Source: PALSA-555 sp963821325
GTDB lineage: Bacteria; Actinomycetota; Acidimicrobiia; IMCC26256; PALSA-555
DNA length: 64,000 bases
NCBI GenBank assembly: GCA_963821325.1
Contig: CAWGDC010000002.1
Span: forward strand, 558,001-622,000
Reading direction: 5' to 3'
Below the pieces are notes generated by a model. That model searched no databases. It had not been told where the DNA came from and saw only the letters and a list, made by a program, of their open reading frames with translations. The position numbers and the translations under genes are program-made. Positions 9,260 to 17,984 of the stretch are shown here, in pieces. How positions within the stretch are numbered: the stretch's first letter is position 1; the number at the start of each line of letters is the position of its first letter.

Positions 9260-9906
9260 GGGATCCGATACCCCGCGCCGACGACCGTCGCGATCAGCGG
9301 CGGCGCCCCGAGCTTCTTGCGCAACGTCATGATCGTCACCCGCACCACGTTCGTGAACGGGTCCACCTGATCGTCCCACACCTGGTCCAACAGGGTCTCC
9401 GGGCTGACGATCGCACCGTTCGCGGCGAGCAGCGCCTCGAGGACCGCGAGCTCCTTCGGCGTCAGCGTGATGGCCTCGCCGTCGCGGGTCACGTCGTGGC
9501 GGGCCGGGTCGACCCGCACGCCGGCGCGCTCGAGGACCAGGCTCGGCGCCACGACCCGCCGCCGGCCCAGGGCCCGCACCCGGGCAGTCAGCTCGACGAA
9601 CGCGAACGGCTTCGGGAGGTAGTCGTCCGCCCCGAGGTTCAGGCCGGCCACCCGGTCCTCGATCGTGCCCGACGCGGTCAGCATCAGGATCTGGACGGTG
9701 CTGCCCGCCGCCCGCAGGGTCTGGCACACCTCGTCACCGTGCACGCGGGGCAGGTCCCGGTCGAGGACGATGACGTCGTAGGAGACGATCGCCGCCTTCT
9801 CGAGCGCCAGGTCGCCATCGTGGGCCGTGTCCACCGCCATGCCCTCGCGGCGCAGCCCGCGTGCGATCGCGTCCGCCAGTGGGGCCTCGTCCTCGACGAC
9901 GAGCAC
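9256..9906 (-). CDS. OmpR/PhoB-family response regulator
   Basis: A 216-residue DNA-binding response regulator. The receiver domain contains the acidic pocket VVEDE, the phosphorylated Asp at about residue 49 (VIVLDRDLP), T in LMLTASG and K in YLPKPF. The C-terminal winged helix ends in VVGAGYRIP. I chose GTG 9906 because AGGAAGG lies six bases upstream; TTG 9912 is possible but too close to that site. The cognate kinase follows with overlapping stop and start codons, so the pair is an operon. Target genes are unknown. Confidence 0.93.
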   Translation of the reverse strand: MLVVEDEAPLADAIARGLRREGMAVDTAHDGDLALEKAAIVSYDVIVLDRDLPRVHGDEVCQTLRAAGSTVQILMLTASGTIEDRVAGLNLGADDYLPKPFAFVELTARVRALGRRRVVAPSLVLERAGVRVDPARHDVTRDGEAITLTPKELAVLEALLAANGAIVSPETLLDQVWDDQVDPFTNVVRVTIMTLRKKLGAPPLIATVVGAGYRIP

Positions 9907-10767
9907 TTTCAACCTTCCTGCGATTCGTGCCGCAATGCTGACGCTCGCTCGAGCGGCGCCGCCCGATTCGCGGGGCCGACCCCAGCGACGATACCGACCA
10001 CCGCCGACCCGACGAACGCCAACCCGGCGGCGAAGCACGACACCGACGTCTGCCGCGACGAGATCGACGGCAGCAGGGAGGCCAGGGCGAGGCCAGTGCT
10101 CAACCCGGGCCGACGGCGCTCAGCACCGTCGCCTCGGTCACGAACTGGACCAAGACGTCGCGCCGATGGGCGCCGAGCGCCCGTCGGATCCGGCGGAGCG
10201 CCGCGACGTCTGCCACTGCGGCATCACCACTCCTTGGTCGGGCTCCAACCCTGGACGGTATTGACCGTGGGATAAGCCGGCGGTAAGCGGCTCCGGCTTA
10301 CCGGGCCTTTACACGCCGATCCGTACCCTGCGGCCGATGGCCCACGCGGTCGAAGCGACCGAGCCCGGGTATGTGGTGCGCACGCGCGACGTGCACCGCA
10401 CCGACCGCCGCGGCCAGGTCCTCGTCCCGGTCCTGCGAGGCGTCAACCGTGAGGATCGACGGGGTGGCGTTCTGCGGCGTCCCGAGCGCCCGGTTGCCGC
10501 CGCCGAGAACGTCACGCCGGGTGAGCGGGTCACCGCCCGGCAGGACCTCAGCACGCCGAGCAGCGGCGGCCAGGTGCCCGCGGCCGCGGTCGTCATCGAG
10601 CCTGCGACGGCGTCGACGACGAGCGGGGGCGGCGGCTAGGCACCCCGATCCCGCCTCGAACCCCGCCGCTCGCTCGACCGAGTCCGCCCGCTCGGCCGGC
10701 GGGCGGCGGGCCGCGTCTGGCCCCGACCCACGCGGTAGCGTGCGCTCAGCACCGAAGGGGATCTCGC
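9907..10767. other. Intergenic stretch with no convincing gene
   Basis: About 860 bases between the response regulator and the peroxiredoxin. A minus-strand frame from a TTG at 10103 to 9909 encodes 64 residues with a hydrophobic middle (CFAAGLAFVGSAVVGIVAGV) and ends just upstream of the regulator start, so a small coupled membrane peptide is possible but unproven. A 100-codon plus-strand frame at 10337-10639 is Arg-rich and unlike any family I know. Promoters for the two flanking genes must lie here, but I cannot place them confidently. Confidence 0.4.
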
Positions 10768-11229
10768 ATGCTGGCACCCGGAACGACCGCCCCCGCCTTC
10801 ACGCTCCCCGACCAGGACGGGACGCCGGTGCGACTCGCCGACCTGCACGGACACTGGGTACTGCTGTGGTGGTACCCGATGGCCGACACCCCCGGCTGAA
10901 CGAAGCAAGGCATCGGCCTGCGTGACCAGGCCGCCGACTACGAAGCGATGGACTGCGTCGTGCTCGGCGCGTCGTTCGACAGCGTCGACGCCAACCAGGC
11001 GTTCCACGACAAGTACGACTTCCCGTACCGGCTGCTCTCCGACGTCGACGAGCAGGTCGGCGTCGCGTACGAGGTCCGAGACCCCGGCACCGAGAAGGTG
11101 CAGTTCGCCAAGCGCCTCGCGTACCTGATCGACCCGGTCGGCACGATCGCCCGCTCCTACGAGGTGGCCGACGTGCTGGGCTTCGCTGGTCAGGTGCTCG
11201 CCGACCTCGCCGAGCTCCGCCAGCCCTAA
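10768..11229 (+). CDS. Peroxiredoxin, probable selenoprotein (Sec at in-frame TGA, residue 44)
   Basis: A thioredoxin-fold peroxiredoxin of the AhpC-TSA/BCP class, predicted to reduce peroxides. The frame is open from ATG 10768, preceded by GAAGGGG, to TAA 11227-11229 except for one TGA at 10897-10899. That TGA sits exactly where the family has its peroxidatic Cys: MADTPG-(TGA)-TKQG matches ADTPGCTKE. No nearby resolving Cys follows (TKQGIGLRDQ), so it would be a one-selenol enzyme. A 7-bp hairpin begins 15 bases after the TGA, as in bacterial SECIS elements. The alternatives are a TGC-to-TGA sequence error or a nonsense mutation. No sel genes lie in this window. An SDR gene is convergent downstream. 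Confidence 0.82.
10897..10935 (+). promoter_or_regulatory. Sec codon and SECIS-like hairpin
   Basis: The UGA codon at 10897-10899 is followed by CGGCCTG (10914-10920), a six-base loop CGTGAC (10921-10926) and CAGGCCG (10927-10933), a perfect 7-bp stem. Two further G-C pairs (10909-10910 with 10934-10935) would leave a CAU bulge on the 5' side. A bulged U below the upper stem and a G near the start of the loop are features of known bacterial SECIS elements. The hairpin lies inside coding sequence, as expected for SelB-dependent readthrough. Confidence 0.65.
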
Positions 11230-11247
11230 CCGACCCGCAACGGGGTC

Positions 11248-12024
11248 TCAGATCGCGGTCCAGCCCCCGTCGACCGCGAGCACGGTGCCGGTCACGAAGC
11301 TGCTCGCGTCCGACGCGAGGAACAGCAGCGCGCCGTCGAGCTCGTGCTCGTCGCCGCCGCGCCCCATCGGCGTGCGCCGCACCATCCACGCCTCGGAGCG
11401 CTCGTCCCGGAACATGCGGGCCTCGGTCATCTCGGAGCGGAACCAGCCGGGGGCCAGCGCGTTCACCCGCACGCCGTCGCGCGCCCACTGCGCGGCGAGC
11501 TCCCGGGTGAGGCCCATGAGCCCGCCCTTCGACGCCGCGTACCCGGCGTCAGGGATCTGACCCACGCCGACGAGCCCCCAGATCGACGCCACGTTCACGA
11601 TCGTCCCGCGCCGACCGGCCTCCACGATCGAGCGTGCCGTGAGGCGAGCGAGCTCGAAGGGCGCCACCAGGTTCACCGCGAGCTCCCGTTGGAACTCGCC
11701 GGCCGGCTGCTCCAACGCCGGCTCGATGTGGTCCGTGCCCGCGTTGTTCACCAGCACGTCGATCCGCCCGTGCTCGCGCAGCACGGTCGCGACCAGCGCG
11801 GCCGCCGCGTCGGGCACCGCCAGGTCGCAGCCAATCGGGTGCGCATCACCCAGCTCGCTCGCGAGCTCCTCGAGCCGCTCCGTCCGGCGCGCCGTCACCA
11901 CCACGGTCGCGCCCGCCGCGTCGAGCACCCGCGCGAAGCGCCGCCCGAGGCCCGAGCTCGCGCCGGTCACGAGCACCACGCGACCGTCGAGACGGAACGC
12001 GGCCAACGGGTCCACGCCGCTCAT
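11248..12024 (-). CDS. Short-chain dehydrogenase/reductase
   Basis: A 258-residue classical SDR. The nucleotide-binding motif TGASSGLG is followed by VTARRTERLEEL, NNAG (LVNNAGTDHIEP), the catalytic Ser in NVASIWG and the YxxxK pair in GYAASKGG. The C-terminal SSFVTGTVLAVDGGWTAI is typical of the family. The Arg residues after the first beta strand (TARR) suggest NADP(H) preference. The substrate is unknown. ATG 12024 was chosen; the gene is convergent with the peroxiredoxin and divergent from the secreted propeller protein. Confidence 0.93.
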   Translation of the reverse strand: MSGVDPLAAFRLDGRVVLVTGASSGLGRRFARVLDAAGATVVVTARRTERLEELASELGDAHPIGCDLAVPDAAAALVATVLREHGRIDVLVNNAGTDHIEPALEQPAGEFQRELAVNLVAPFELARLTARSIVEAGRRGTIVNVASIWGLVGVGQIPDAGYAASKGGLMGLTRELAAQWARDGVRVNALAPGWFRSEMTEARMFRDERSEAWMVRRTPMGRGGDEHELDGALLFLASDASSFVTGTVLAVDGGWTAI

Positions 12025-12180
12025 CGTGTGGTTCCCCCGAGCACCCACGCGCCAGACACGGACGGAACGTAGCCGGGTGCCCACCAGCCGTCCGCTCCAG
12101 ATCGCTGAGTAGGGTGCGCGCACCGACACGGTGCCACACCGCGACGGCGTGACTGGGCGTGAACCAAGGGGGGATCCGCG

Positions 12181-13581
12181 GTGAGAGCGTCATCGGCGCG
12201 GAACGCGGCGCTCGCGGTGATGGCGACCGCCCTCATCGGTGTGGCGCCTTCCGCCGCCTCGTCGACGAGCCCAACCGGCGACGCCTGGCCCCAGCTCGCG
12301 CACGACGTCGGATCGTCGTTCCACAATCCCGACGCGGGCGTCACCGCGGCGACCGTGCGCCACCTGACGGTCGCCTGGACCTGGCGCGCCCCCGGCTCGG
12401 TGAACGGCACCGTGGCGATCGTGGCCGGCCACGTGTACGTCGTGTCCGACGGCGGCGTCGCCGCGCTCGACGAGCGCACGGGTCGCGGCCAATGGGTCGA
12501 CGCGGCCGTGCACGGCACGTCCTCGCCCACCGTGAGCGACGGCACCGTCTACGTCCTCGACGGCGCGACGGTCCTCCACGCCCTCGACGCCGGCACCGGA
12601 CAGGAGCGGTGGTCGGCGCACCTCGACGCCCAGCCGTACGCGACCGGCTTCTCGTCACCCGTCGTGTCGGGATCGCTCGTCATCGTCGGCATCGCCTCCG
12701 TCGAGGAGGTCGCCTCGTCGCCGACCACGACCTTCCACGGCAGCGTCGTCGCCGTCGACCGCAGCCGCGGCGCGGTCGTGTGGCGGCACGCCACCGCCGA
12801 CCCGCCCTCCGACGGCGTCGGCGTGTGGTCGTCCGTGTCCGTTGACCCGACCACCGACACCGTGTTCGTCTCCACCGGCAACAACTACACGGTCGCCGGG
12901 CCGACCTCGGACGCCATCGTCGCCCTCGACCTCCGGACCGGTGCTCCCCGCTGGACTCGCCAGGTGAGCACCGGCGACGTGTTCACGATCGGGCACGCCG
13001 AATCCGACGACTCCGACTTCGGCACGAACCCCGTGCTCTTCGACGCCACGGTGCACGGCACCCGCCGCCACCTCCTCGCCGCGGGGCAGAAGTCCGGTGC
13101 CTTCTGGGCGCTCGACCGCGTCACCGGGCAGATCCTCTGGCACCGCACCATCAGCGGCGGCAGCGCCCTCATCGGCGGCGTGTTCAACAACGGCGCCTAC
13201 GACGGGCAACGCCTCGTCCTCGCCGGCAACGACGGCGGGCCCGGCGGCGCCGCGGCACGCACCTCCGGTGCGCCGACCCGCAGCGGGCAGCACACGAGCG
13301 AGCTGACCGCGCTGGACCCGGCCACCGGTCGGGTGCGCTGGCAACGCCAGCTCGACGGCTGGGTGTGGGCACCCATCACGATCGGCGACGGCGTCGGGTT
13401 CGTCGCCGTCGACACCGACCTCGTCGCGTTCGACCCGGCGACGGGGCGGCTGCTCGCCCGCTTCGCGACCACCGGCACGATCAGCAGCGGCGCGGCGCTC
13501 GCCGACGGCATGGCGATCTTCGGCAGCGGCCTCGGCTACTTCGGCACCCGGCCCGGACAGACCGTCTACGCCCTCCGGTAG
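12181..13581 (+). CDS. Secreted PQQ-like beta-propeller protein
   Basis: A 466-residue exported protein with a GTG start. A signal peptide covers about residues 1-27 (AALAVMATALIGVAPSAASS). The rest is a chain of WD-like PQQ-enzyme repeats of the form VYVLDGATVLHALDAGTGQERW, FWALDRVTGQILWHRT and LTALDPATGRVRWQRQ, giving a seven- or eight-bladed propeller. The order and spacing resemble pyrrolo-quinoline quinone dehydrogenases and outer-surface propellers, but I do not see the vicinal disulfide of true PQQ dehydrogenases. It may therefore be a binding scaffold. It is monocistronic and starts opposite the SDR. Confidence 0.88.
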   Translation: MRASSARNAALAVMATALIGVAPSAASSTSPTGDAWPQLAHDVGSSFHNPDAGVTAATVRHLTVAWTWRAPGSVNGTVAIVAGHVYVVSDGGVAALDERTGRGQWVDAAVHGTSSPTVSDGTVYVLDGATVLHALDAGTGQERWSAHLDAQPYATGFSSPVVSGSLVIVGIASVEEVASSPTTTFHGSVVAVDRSRGAVVWRHATADPPSDGVGVWSSVSVDPTTDTVFVSTGNNYTVAGPTSDAIVALDLRTGAPRWTRQVSTGDVFTIGHAESDDSDFGTNPVLFDATVHGTRRHLLAAGQKSGAFWALDRVTGQILWHRTISGGSALIGGVFNNGAYDGQRLVLAGNDGGPGGAAARTSGAPTRSGQHTSELTALDPATGRVRWQRQLDGWVWAPITIGDGVGFVAVDTDLVAFDPATGRLLARFATTGTISSGAALADGMAIFGSGLGYFGTRPGQTVYALR

Positions 13582-13621
13582 CTGGGCCTCTCGCGGCGCA
13601 CGAGGTCGACCGCTCGCCGCG

Positions 13622-14033
13622 TCAGCCGACGCGGCGCATGACGGCGTCGTCGGCGGACCCGGTTCGACGGGCTGGCCGGGATCGGGCGGCCAGCGGCCGG
13701 TGATCGTCGCGCCGTCCTCGCTGCTGTTCCCGTACCCGTCGCGCCGCTGCCGGCGTGCGTCAGCGTGGCGCCGGCCCGATCCCACCGGTACCGCAGGGGT
13801 TCGCCGCTGCCGGAGTACACGTGCGCCAAGCCGCGTGCCGGGTCGGGCCAGACGAGCTCCAGGCTCTCCATCTCGGCGTCGTTCACGCGCGTTGTGCCCG
13901 TGAGCTGGAGGACCTGGCCGTCGAGGAACGGTCGGATCGCGACGCGGACGCGGATGTTGTCGTGGTCCACGCTGTCGCTACGTCCGACGATCTCCCACGA
14001 GCCGATGAGGAGGGCGAGCGGCTCGAGCCTCAT
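13622..14033 (-). pseudogene. Small lipocalin-like hypothetical, frameshifted
   Basis: The intact front part starts at ATG 14033 and reads MRLEPLALLIGSWEIVGRSD, then a beta-rich stretch (VDHDNIRVRVAIRPFLDGQ, LVWPDPARGLAHVYSGSG). It looks like a small beta-barrel of the DUF1579/lipocalin type, with a predicted length of about 137 residues. The C-terminal part (SEDGATITGRW, then DDAVMRRVG and stop at 13622) lies in two other frames, so two indels are needed. Function unknown. It is convergent with the propeller gene. Confidence 0.55.
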
Positions 14034-14173
14034 GGGTCCTCCCCGGTTCCGTGTGGTGACCCGACGCGCGCACGCTCTCATACCCGAGCGCGCGTCTCGC
14101 GCCCGTGCGATCGAACGTCAGCACCGACGGACCGGGTCGCTGTGGCGGGCGACGGGCTTCTTAGGATGGTGCG

Positions 14174-15571
14174 GTGCTTCGTCGTTGGTGGACGCGCACC
14201 GGGTGGTGGGGTGTGACGTGGCTCGTCGTCGCCCTGGCCTTGCCGGCCGGTTCGGCGGCTGCGCTGGTGCAGGTACGCGGGTCGGTCACCAACGCCGATA
14301 TCGGGTTGCTGATCCTCGCGTCGGTGCTGCTGGTCTCGGTGTCCGGGCGCCGAGTCGCCGTCGTCGTGGCCGCAGGGTCCGCGACGCTGTCCTACGACTA
14401 CTTCCACACCGTCCCATACCACTCGTTCACGATCGCGAACGGCAACGACCAGGTCGCGACGCTGGCGCTCGGCCTCCTCGCGCTCGGGGTGGGCCTCGTC
14501 GCCTCCCACGCCGCCCGGGCGTACGAGGAGCTCGTGCTGATCGTCGGTGTCGCGGTGCTGAGCCAAGCGGTGCCCGGCCCCGCGCGACTCGTCGTCGACC
14601 ACAGCGGGCTGGACGTGTGCCTGGCTGTGCTGGTGCTCGTCACCGCGTTGAGCATCCCGCCGGCGGCGTTTCGGACCCTTCGTTCTCTCGGCGGACGTCT
14701 CGTCGCGGCGCTCGCCGCAGGGTCGGTGATCCTGCCCGCGCTGTCCTGGTTGGTGTCGCGCCTGGTGTCCGTGGCTTCCCTGCGTCGAGGGGTGCTGGTC
14801 GTCGGATTGGCTCCGGCCGAGGTCGCCTCGGTGGCTGCCGCGTCGCTCGCGGGCGCCAATGCGCCGGTCGCGGCGTGCCTGTTGGTGACCAGCACGCTCG
14901 TCACCGTCGGCGGGGCCGGGATCGCGCTGCGCTGGTTGAGTGGCGCCGCCGCCGTCAACGTGCTGGGGCTCTTGGGCCACTTGGCGCTGATCGTGGGAGC
15001 CCCGATGGCTGTCGGACTGGTGCTGCGCGCACGACTCTCGGTCCTCGCCCGCTTCGAGCTGGTGCTGGCCCGGCTGTCGGTGGCGCTGGTCACCGTGCTG
15101 GTATGGCTCGTGGCCTCGCAGGTTCGACTCTCGAGCGCGTACCTGGGTGTCGCAGCCGCGTTGGTCCTGTTTCTGGCGGCCTCGGCGATCGTGGGGGTCG
15201 CGCTGGGCTGGAAGGCGCCGCGGCCCGTGGCGACCGCCGTGCTGTTGAGCACGTCGATGCGCGACTTCGCGATCGCGGCCGGTGTTGCCGTCGCGGCGTT
15301 CGGTGCCAGCGCCAGCGCGCCGCTCGGGCTCTATGGGGTCCTCGTCATCCTGTGGGGCATGCTGATCGCCGCGCGCAACAAGCCCGGGGCGCGTCTTCAG
15401 ACCCTGTCCTGGGCGGCGCCGCCGCCCGATCGCGCGCCCCGCAGTCCGACGGCCGCCCGCGGGAACCGACCCACCTGCGCTGGGTGTCGCACACGTCACG
15501 GGGCGACTGACGCGCTGCACCTACCCACCCACGAACCGCGGAACCCACCGGTGATGGGACGCAGGACCTGA
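14174..15571 (+). CDS. Polytopic membrane protein: DUF4118-like plus BASS-like transporter segment
   Basis: A 465-residue membrane protein with about 12 hydrophobic spans. The N-terminal four-helix part contains LSYDYFHTVPYHSFTI, the hallmark of the DUF4118 sensor module found in KdpD-like kinases. The next region contains VLVVGLAPAEVASVAAASLA and LLSTSMRDFAIAAGVAVAAF, which match the bile-acid:Na+ symporter (BASS/SBF) fold. No kinase domain is present. The C-terminal tail of about 60 residues is Arg/Pro-rich and looks disordered. The GTG start is tentative. The fusion is unusual; a sensor-gated transporter is one reading. Homology was judged by eye, so each half needs a profile search. Confidence 0.7.
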   Translation: MLRRWWTRTGWWGVTWLVVALALPAGSAAALVQVRGSVTNADIGLLILASVLLVSVSGRRVAVVVAAGSATLSYDYFHTVPYHSFTIANGNDQVATLALGLLALGVGLVASHAARAYEELVLIVGVAVLSQAVPGPARLVVDHSGLDVCLAVLVLVTALSIPPAAFRTLRSLGGRLVAALAAGSVILPALSWLVSRLVSVASLRRGVLVVGLAPAEVASVAAASLAGANAPVAACLLVTSTLVTVGGAGIALRWLSGAAAVNVLGLLGHLALIVGAPMAVGLVLRARLSVLARFELVLARLSVALVTVLVWLVASQVRLSSAYLGVAAALVLFLAASAIVGVALGWKAPRPVATAVLLSTSMRDFAIAAGVAVAAFGASASAPLGLYGVLVILWGMLIAARNKPGARLQTLSWAAPPPDRAPRSPTAARGNRPTCAGCRTRHGATDALHLPTHEPRNPPVMGRRT

Positions 15572-15836
15572 TGCGCGACGAGCGTGTGGCTGGTCGATGG
15601 GAGCGGCTCGGCGACCGAACGTGCGAAGGTCTCTGAATCGATAGAGCAGCAGGACTTCGTGTCGGGGCAGTCGACACACACACCACGTCGACGTCGTGCT
15701 GCTCGAGCGGGCCCACCCGGTTTCCCCTTCGAGTCGGACCATGAACTTCGAGACTGAACCCCGAGCGTCCCGCTCGCACGCACGACCGTCAGAGCAGCCG
15801 TGCGCGATTCGGGTCGGCCGCTACGCTTGCGAGGCT

Positions 15837-15910
15837 GCCTCCGTAGCTCAGTTGGACAGAGCAAGTCACTTCTAATGACGAGGTCGCAGGTTCGAGTCCT
15901 GCCGGGGGCG
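15837..15910 (+). tRNA. tRNA-Arg (anticodon UCU)
   Basis: Acceptor GCCTCCG pairs with CGGGGGC (one G-U pair), D-arm GCTC/GAGC, anticodon loop CTTCTAA and T-arm GCAGG/CCTGC are all present. The first anticodon-stem pair is a mismatch (A27/G43), a slight irregularity that does not prevent folding. Confidence 0.92.
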
Positions 15911-16122
15911 CGACGCGACATCGCGCGCCGCGGTGCTTCGCCTGACGATCGAGGTCGAGGTACCCCAACCGCTTGGTATGGGACAGAAGTGGAGGCTATG
16001 GGTGCCAGACCGCGAACAGCGGGTCTGACGGCTGATCCGACGACCGCGGTCATCGACCCGCGTTGTTGCTCATACGGTCGCGGCTTCGTGCTCGCCCCCC
16101 AGATGACCAACGAAGGACGCCG

Positions 16123-16956
16123 ATGAAGCGCGGCACGGTGGGGGTCGTCACGGGAGCAGGTCGAGGAATGGGACTGGCGTGCGCACGCCGCATCGCCGAG
16201 ACCGTCGACACCCTCGTCTTGGTCGACCGTGACATCGCGAGCCTCAAGGTTGTCTCGGATGAGCTCGACGCACAGGCCGAGATCGTGCCGTTGGCGATCG
16301 ACGTGGCCGATCGCGTGGCCGTCGCGCGGCTCGCGCTTGTCGGCGAGCACGGTGAGTTGCGCTCCGTCGCTCATGCCGCGGGTGTGTCCCCGACGATGGC
16401 GACCTGGCACACCATCCTCAACGTCGATCTCGTCGGCACCGCCAACGTCATCGACGCCATCACACCCTTCGTGACAGCAGGCACAGCCGCGGTGTGCTTC
16501 GCGTCGATGGCAGCGCACCTGCTGATACGCAATGGTGATGCCGCCGCCGACGCCGCGCTCGACGATCCTCGCACCCCGGAGTTCCTCGATGCACTTGCCG
16601 GCGCAGTGGGACCGAGCATCGAGGACCCAGGGGTCGCCTACGCCTGGGCGAAGCGCGGCGTCCAGCGACTCGTGCGGCGCGTCGCTGTGCCTTGGGGGCG
16701 AAGCGGTGGGCGAATCTGTTCCATCTCGCCGGGCATGATCGACACGCCCCAAGGCCGTCAGGAAGCCAGTGCACAGCCGGCCATGGCGGTGCTCCTCGAA
16801 CAGACGCCACTGGGTCGAGAAGGCACGGCCGAGGAGCTAGCCGCGGTCGTCGAGTTCTTGGTCTCCGATGCCGCCTCGTTCATCACTGGGACCGACGTAT
16901 TGGTCGACGGCGGTGTGTGCGCGGCGGTCGACGGTCTGGGCCGAGTGTCGCCATGA
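16123..16956 (+). CDS. Short-chain dehydrogenase/reductase
   Basis: A 277-residue SDR starting at ATG 16123, with GAAGGACG upstream. The cofactor motif is TGAGRGMG, the Asp in VDRDIAS suggests NAD(H), and the catalytic pair YAWAK is intact. The usual NNAG is replaced by HAAGVSP, and the region around the catalytic Ser is FASMAAHL. The insert of about 25 residues after it (NGDAAADAALDDPRTPEFLD) resembles plant-type 3-alpha/20-beta or mycofactocin-associated SDRs. It is the first gene after tRNA-Arg and has no operon partner. Substrate unknown. Confidence 0.9.
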   Translation: MKRGTVGVVTGAGRGMGLACARRIAETVDTLVLVDRDIASLKVVSDELDAQAEIVPLAIDVADRVAVARLALVGEHGELRSVAHAAGVSPTMATWHTILNVDLVGTANVIDAITPFVTAGTAAVCFASMAAHLLIRNGDAAADAALDDPRTPEFLDALAGAVGPSIEDPGVAYAWAKRGVQRLVRRVAVPWGRSGGRICSISPGMIDTPQGRQEASAQPAMAVLLEQTPLGREGTAEELAAVVEFLVSDAASFITGTDVLVDGGVCAAVDGLGRVSP

Positions 16957-17847
16957 CATCGCGGGCCGGCCGCGAGACCGTGCTTGGCGGTGTGGTGGGT
17001 CGATGAGTGCCAGAGGCTCCTCTTCAAGGTCATCGATCCCGGCGACCAGCGATCGGTCGCCGTTGGCGATTCGAACGGCGCACCCCTCGGACATCGCCCA
17101 ATTCTTGGGACGTGTGACTGTTCGCATCGTTGCGCATCTCGTCGCTGTGTCGGCGCGACGCCGCGCCTAGGTCCGCGACCAGCCTGGTACTTGTACTCTC
17201 CCGGGGACTCGAACCCCGAACCGAGTGATTGAGAGTCACGGTCTCGGCGTCTCACTCGTCGGCCCGTTCGACTGGACCCGCTGATCTCAACGGTCGCGGG
17301 GCCGGTAGAGCCGTTTGGGCGCACGACTCGCACCGTGCCGCAGCATTCTGCGGCCAACCTGTGGCCAACCCGGCAGGGTCGCGCGGGACGGTCTGTCAGG
17401 CTTGCCGGGCTCCACGTCGAACTCGGCGACCGCATCCCCCCACCGTGCCACGCACCTCGTGACTCATTGCCGTGGACACCGCGCTCCCCGCTGAGGACCA
17501 CCTCGTCGACGACCGCGCCCCAGCGTTCCCCGCGCCACACGGTCGCAGTCGGCGGCATCGGCCGGTCCGCGGACCGGCTCACCGGCCTCATCGATGGCCG
17601 GATGGCGCAGCTCGGCTGGGTCCACTGAGAGCATCGCCGTGCCTGACGACGCGCGGTGACGTCGACCGACCGTGGATGGCGGGTGTCGCGTCACGCTCAG
17701 CGTTTGGCCACGGCACCTGGCCAAGCGGTCGCCTCTCGGCCCACGATCCAGATCTCCCAGGGGTTCCCCCCGGCCAGCTCGGCTGGCGCGGTGCTCCCCC
17801 AGCACCGGTGCCGATAACCCAAGTCGCGCGGTTCATGGGCTAGGAGG
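16957..17847. other. Gene-poor stretch carrying a partial tRNA-Lys copy
   Basis: About 890 bases between the SDR and the first CWB2-like unit. Apart from the partial tRNA-Lys copy at 17200-17239 I find no convincing gene. Open frames here are short, Arg/Pro-rich and unlike known families. The base composition is slightly less regular than the flanking coding DNA, as expected for the decayed edge of an inserted element. Confidence 0.5.
17200..17239 (-). repeat. Decayed partial tRNA-Lys 3' half (att-like remnant)
   Basis: On the minus strand this reads as the anticodon arm, variable loop and T-arm of the tRNA-Lys at 38863-38936 with only a few changes (GTGACTCTCAATCAC for GTGACTCTTAATCAC). The 5' half and D-arm are absent, so it is not a functional tRNA. 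It is best explained as a third, older attachment-site copy at the left end of the accessory region. Confidence 0.6.
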
Positions 17848-17984
17848 GTGGGGTGCGGATTGGCGTCACTGGGGTGGGGGTTGGGTGTCACAAGCGTCCC
17901 CTTGTGACGGTTTCTTCCATATAGGGTGCTTGAGTCCCGGCTGGCCGGGGCGGAGTTGGTGTGGCTGTTGAGTCGGGAGGCTCG
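17848..17984 (+). promoter_or_regulatory. Repeated 5' regulatory element, copy 1
   Basis: This is the shared upstream sequence of the three long CWB2-like genes. It opens with GGATTGGCGTCACTGGGG, then a perfect inverted repeat GTCACAAG (17887-17894), spacer CGTCCC, CTTGTGAC (17901-17908), then CCATATAGGGTGCTTGAG and a Shine-Dalgarno GGGAGG just before the GTG start. The palindrome looks like a dimeric repressor or activator site. TATAGGGT could be a -10 element, but no clear -35 lies at standard spacing. Confidence 0.6.

Noticed and set aside
10337..10639. 100-codon gene upstream of the peroxiredoxin
   Set aside because: Arg/Val/Pro-rich composition with no ordered motif and no good ribosome site. 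All frames are open here because of the GC content.
17200..17239. A functional tRNA-Glu with anticodon CUC
   Set aside because: The loop could be read that way, but the acceptor 5' strand and D-arm are absent, and the rest is a mutated copy of tRNA-Lys.
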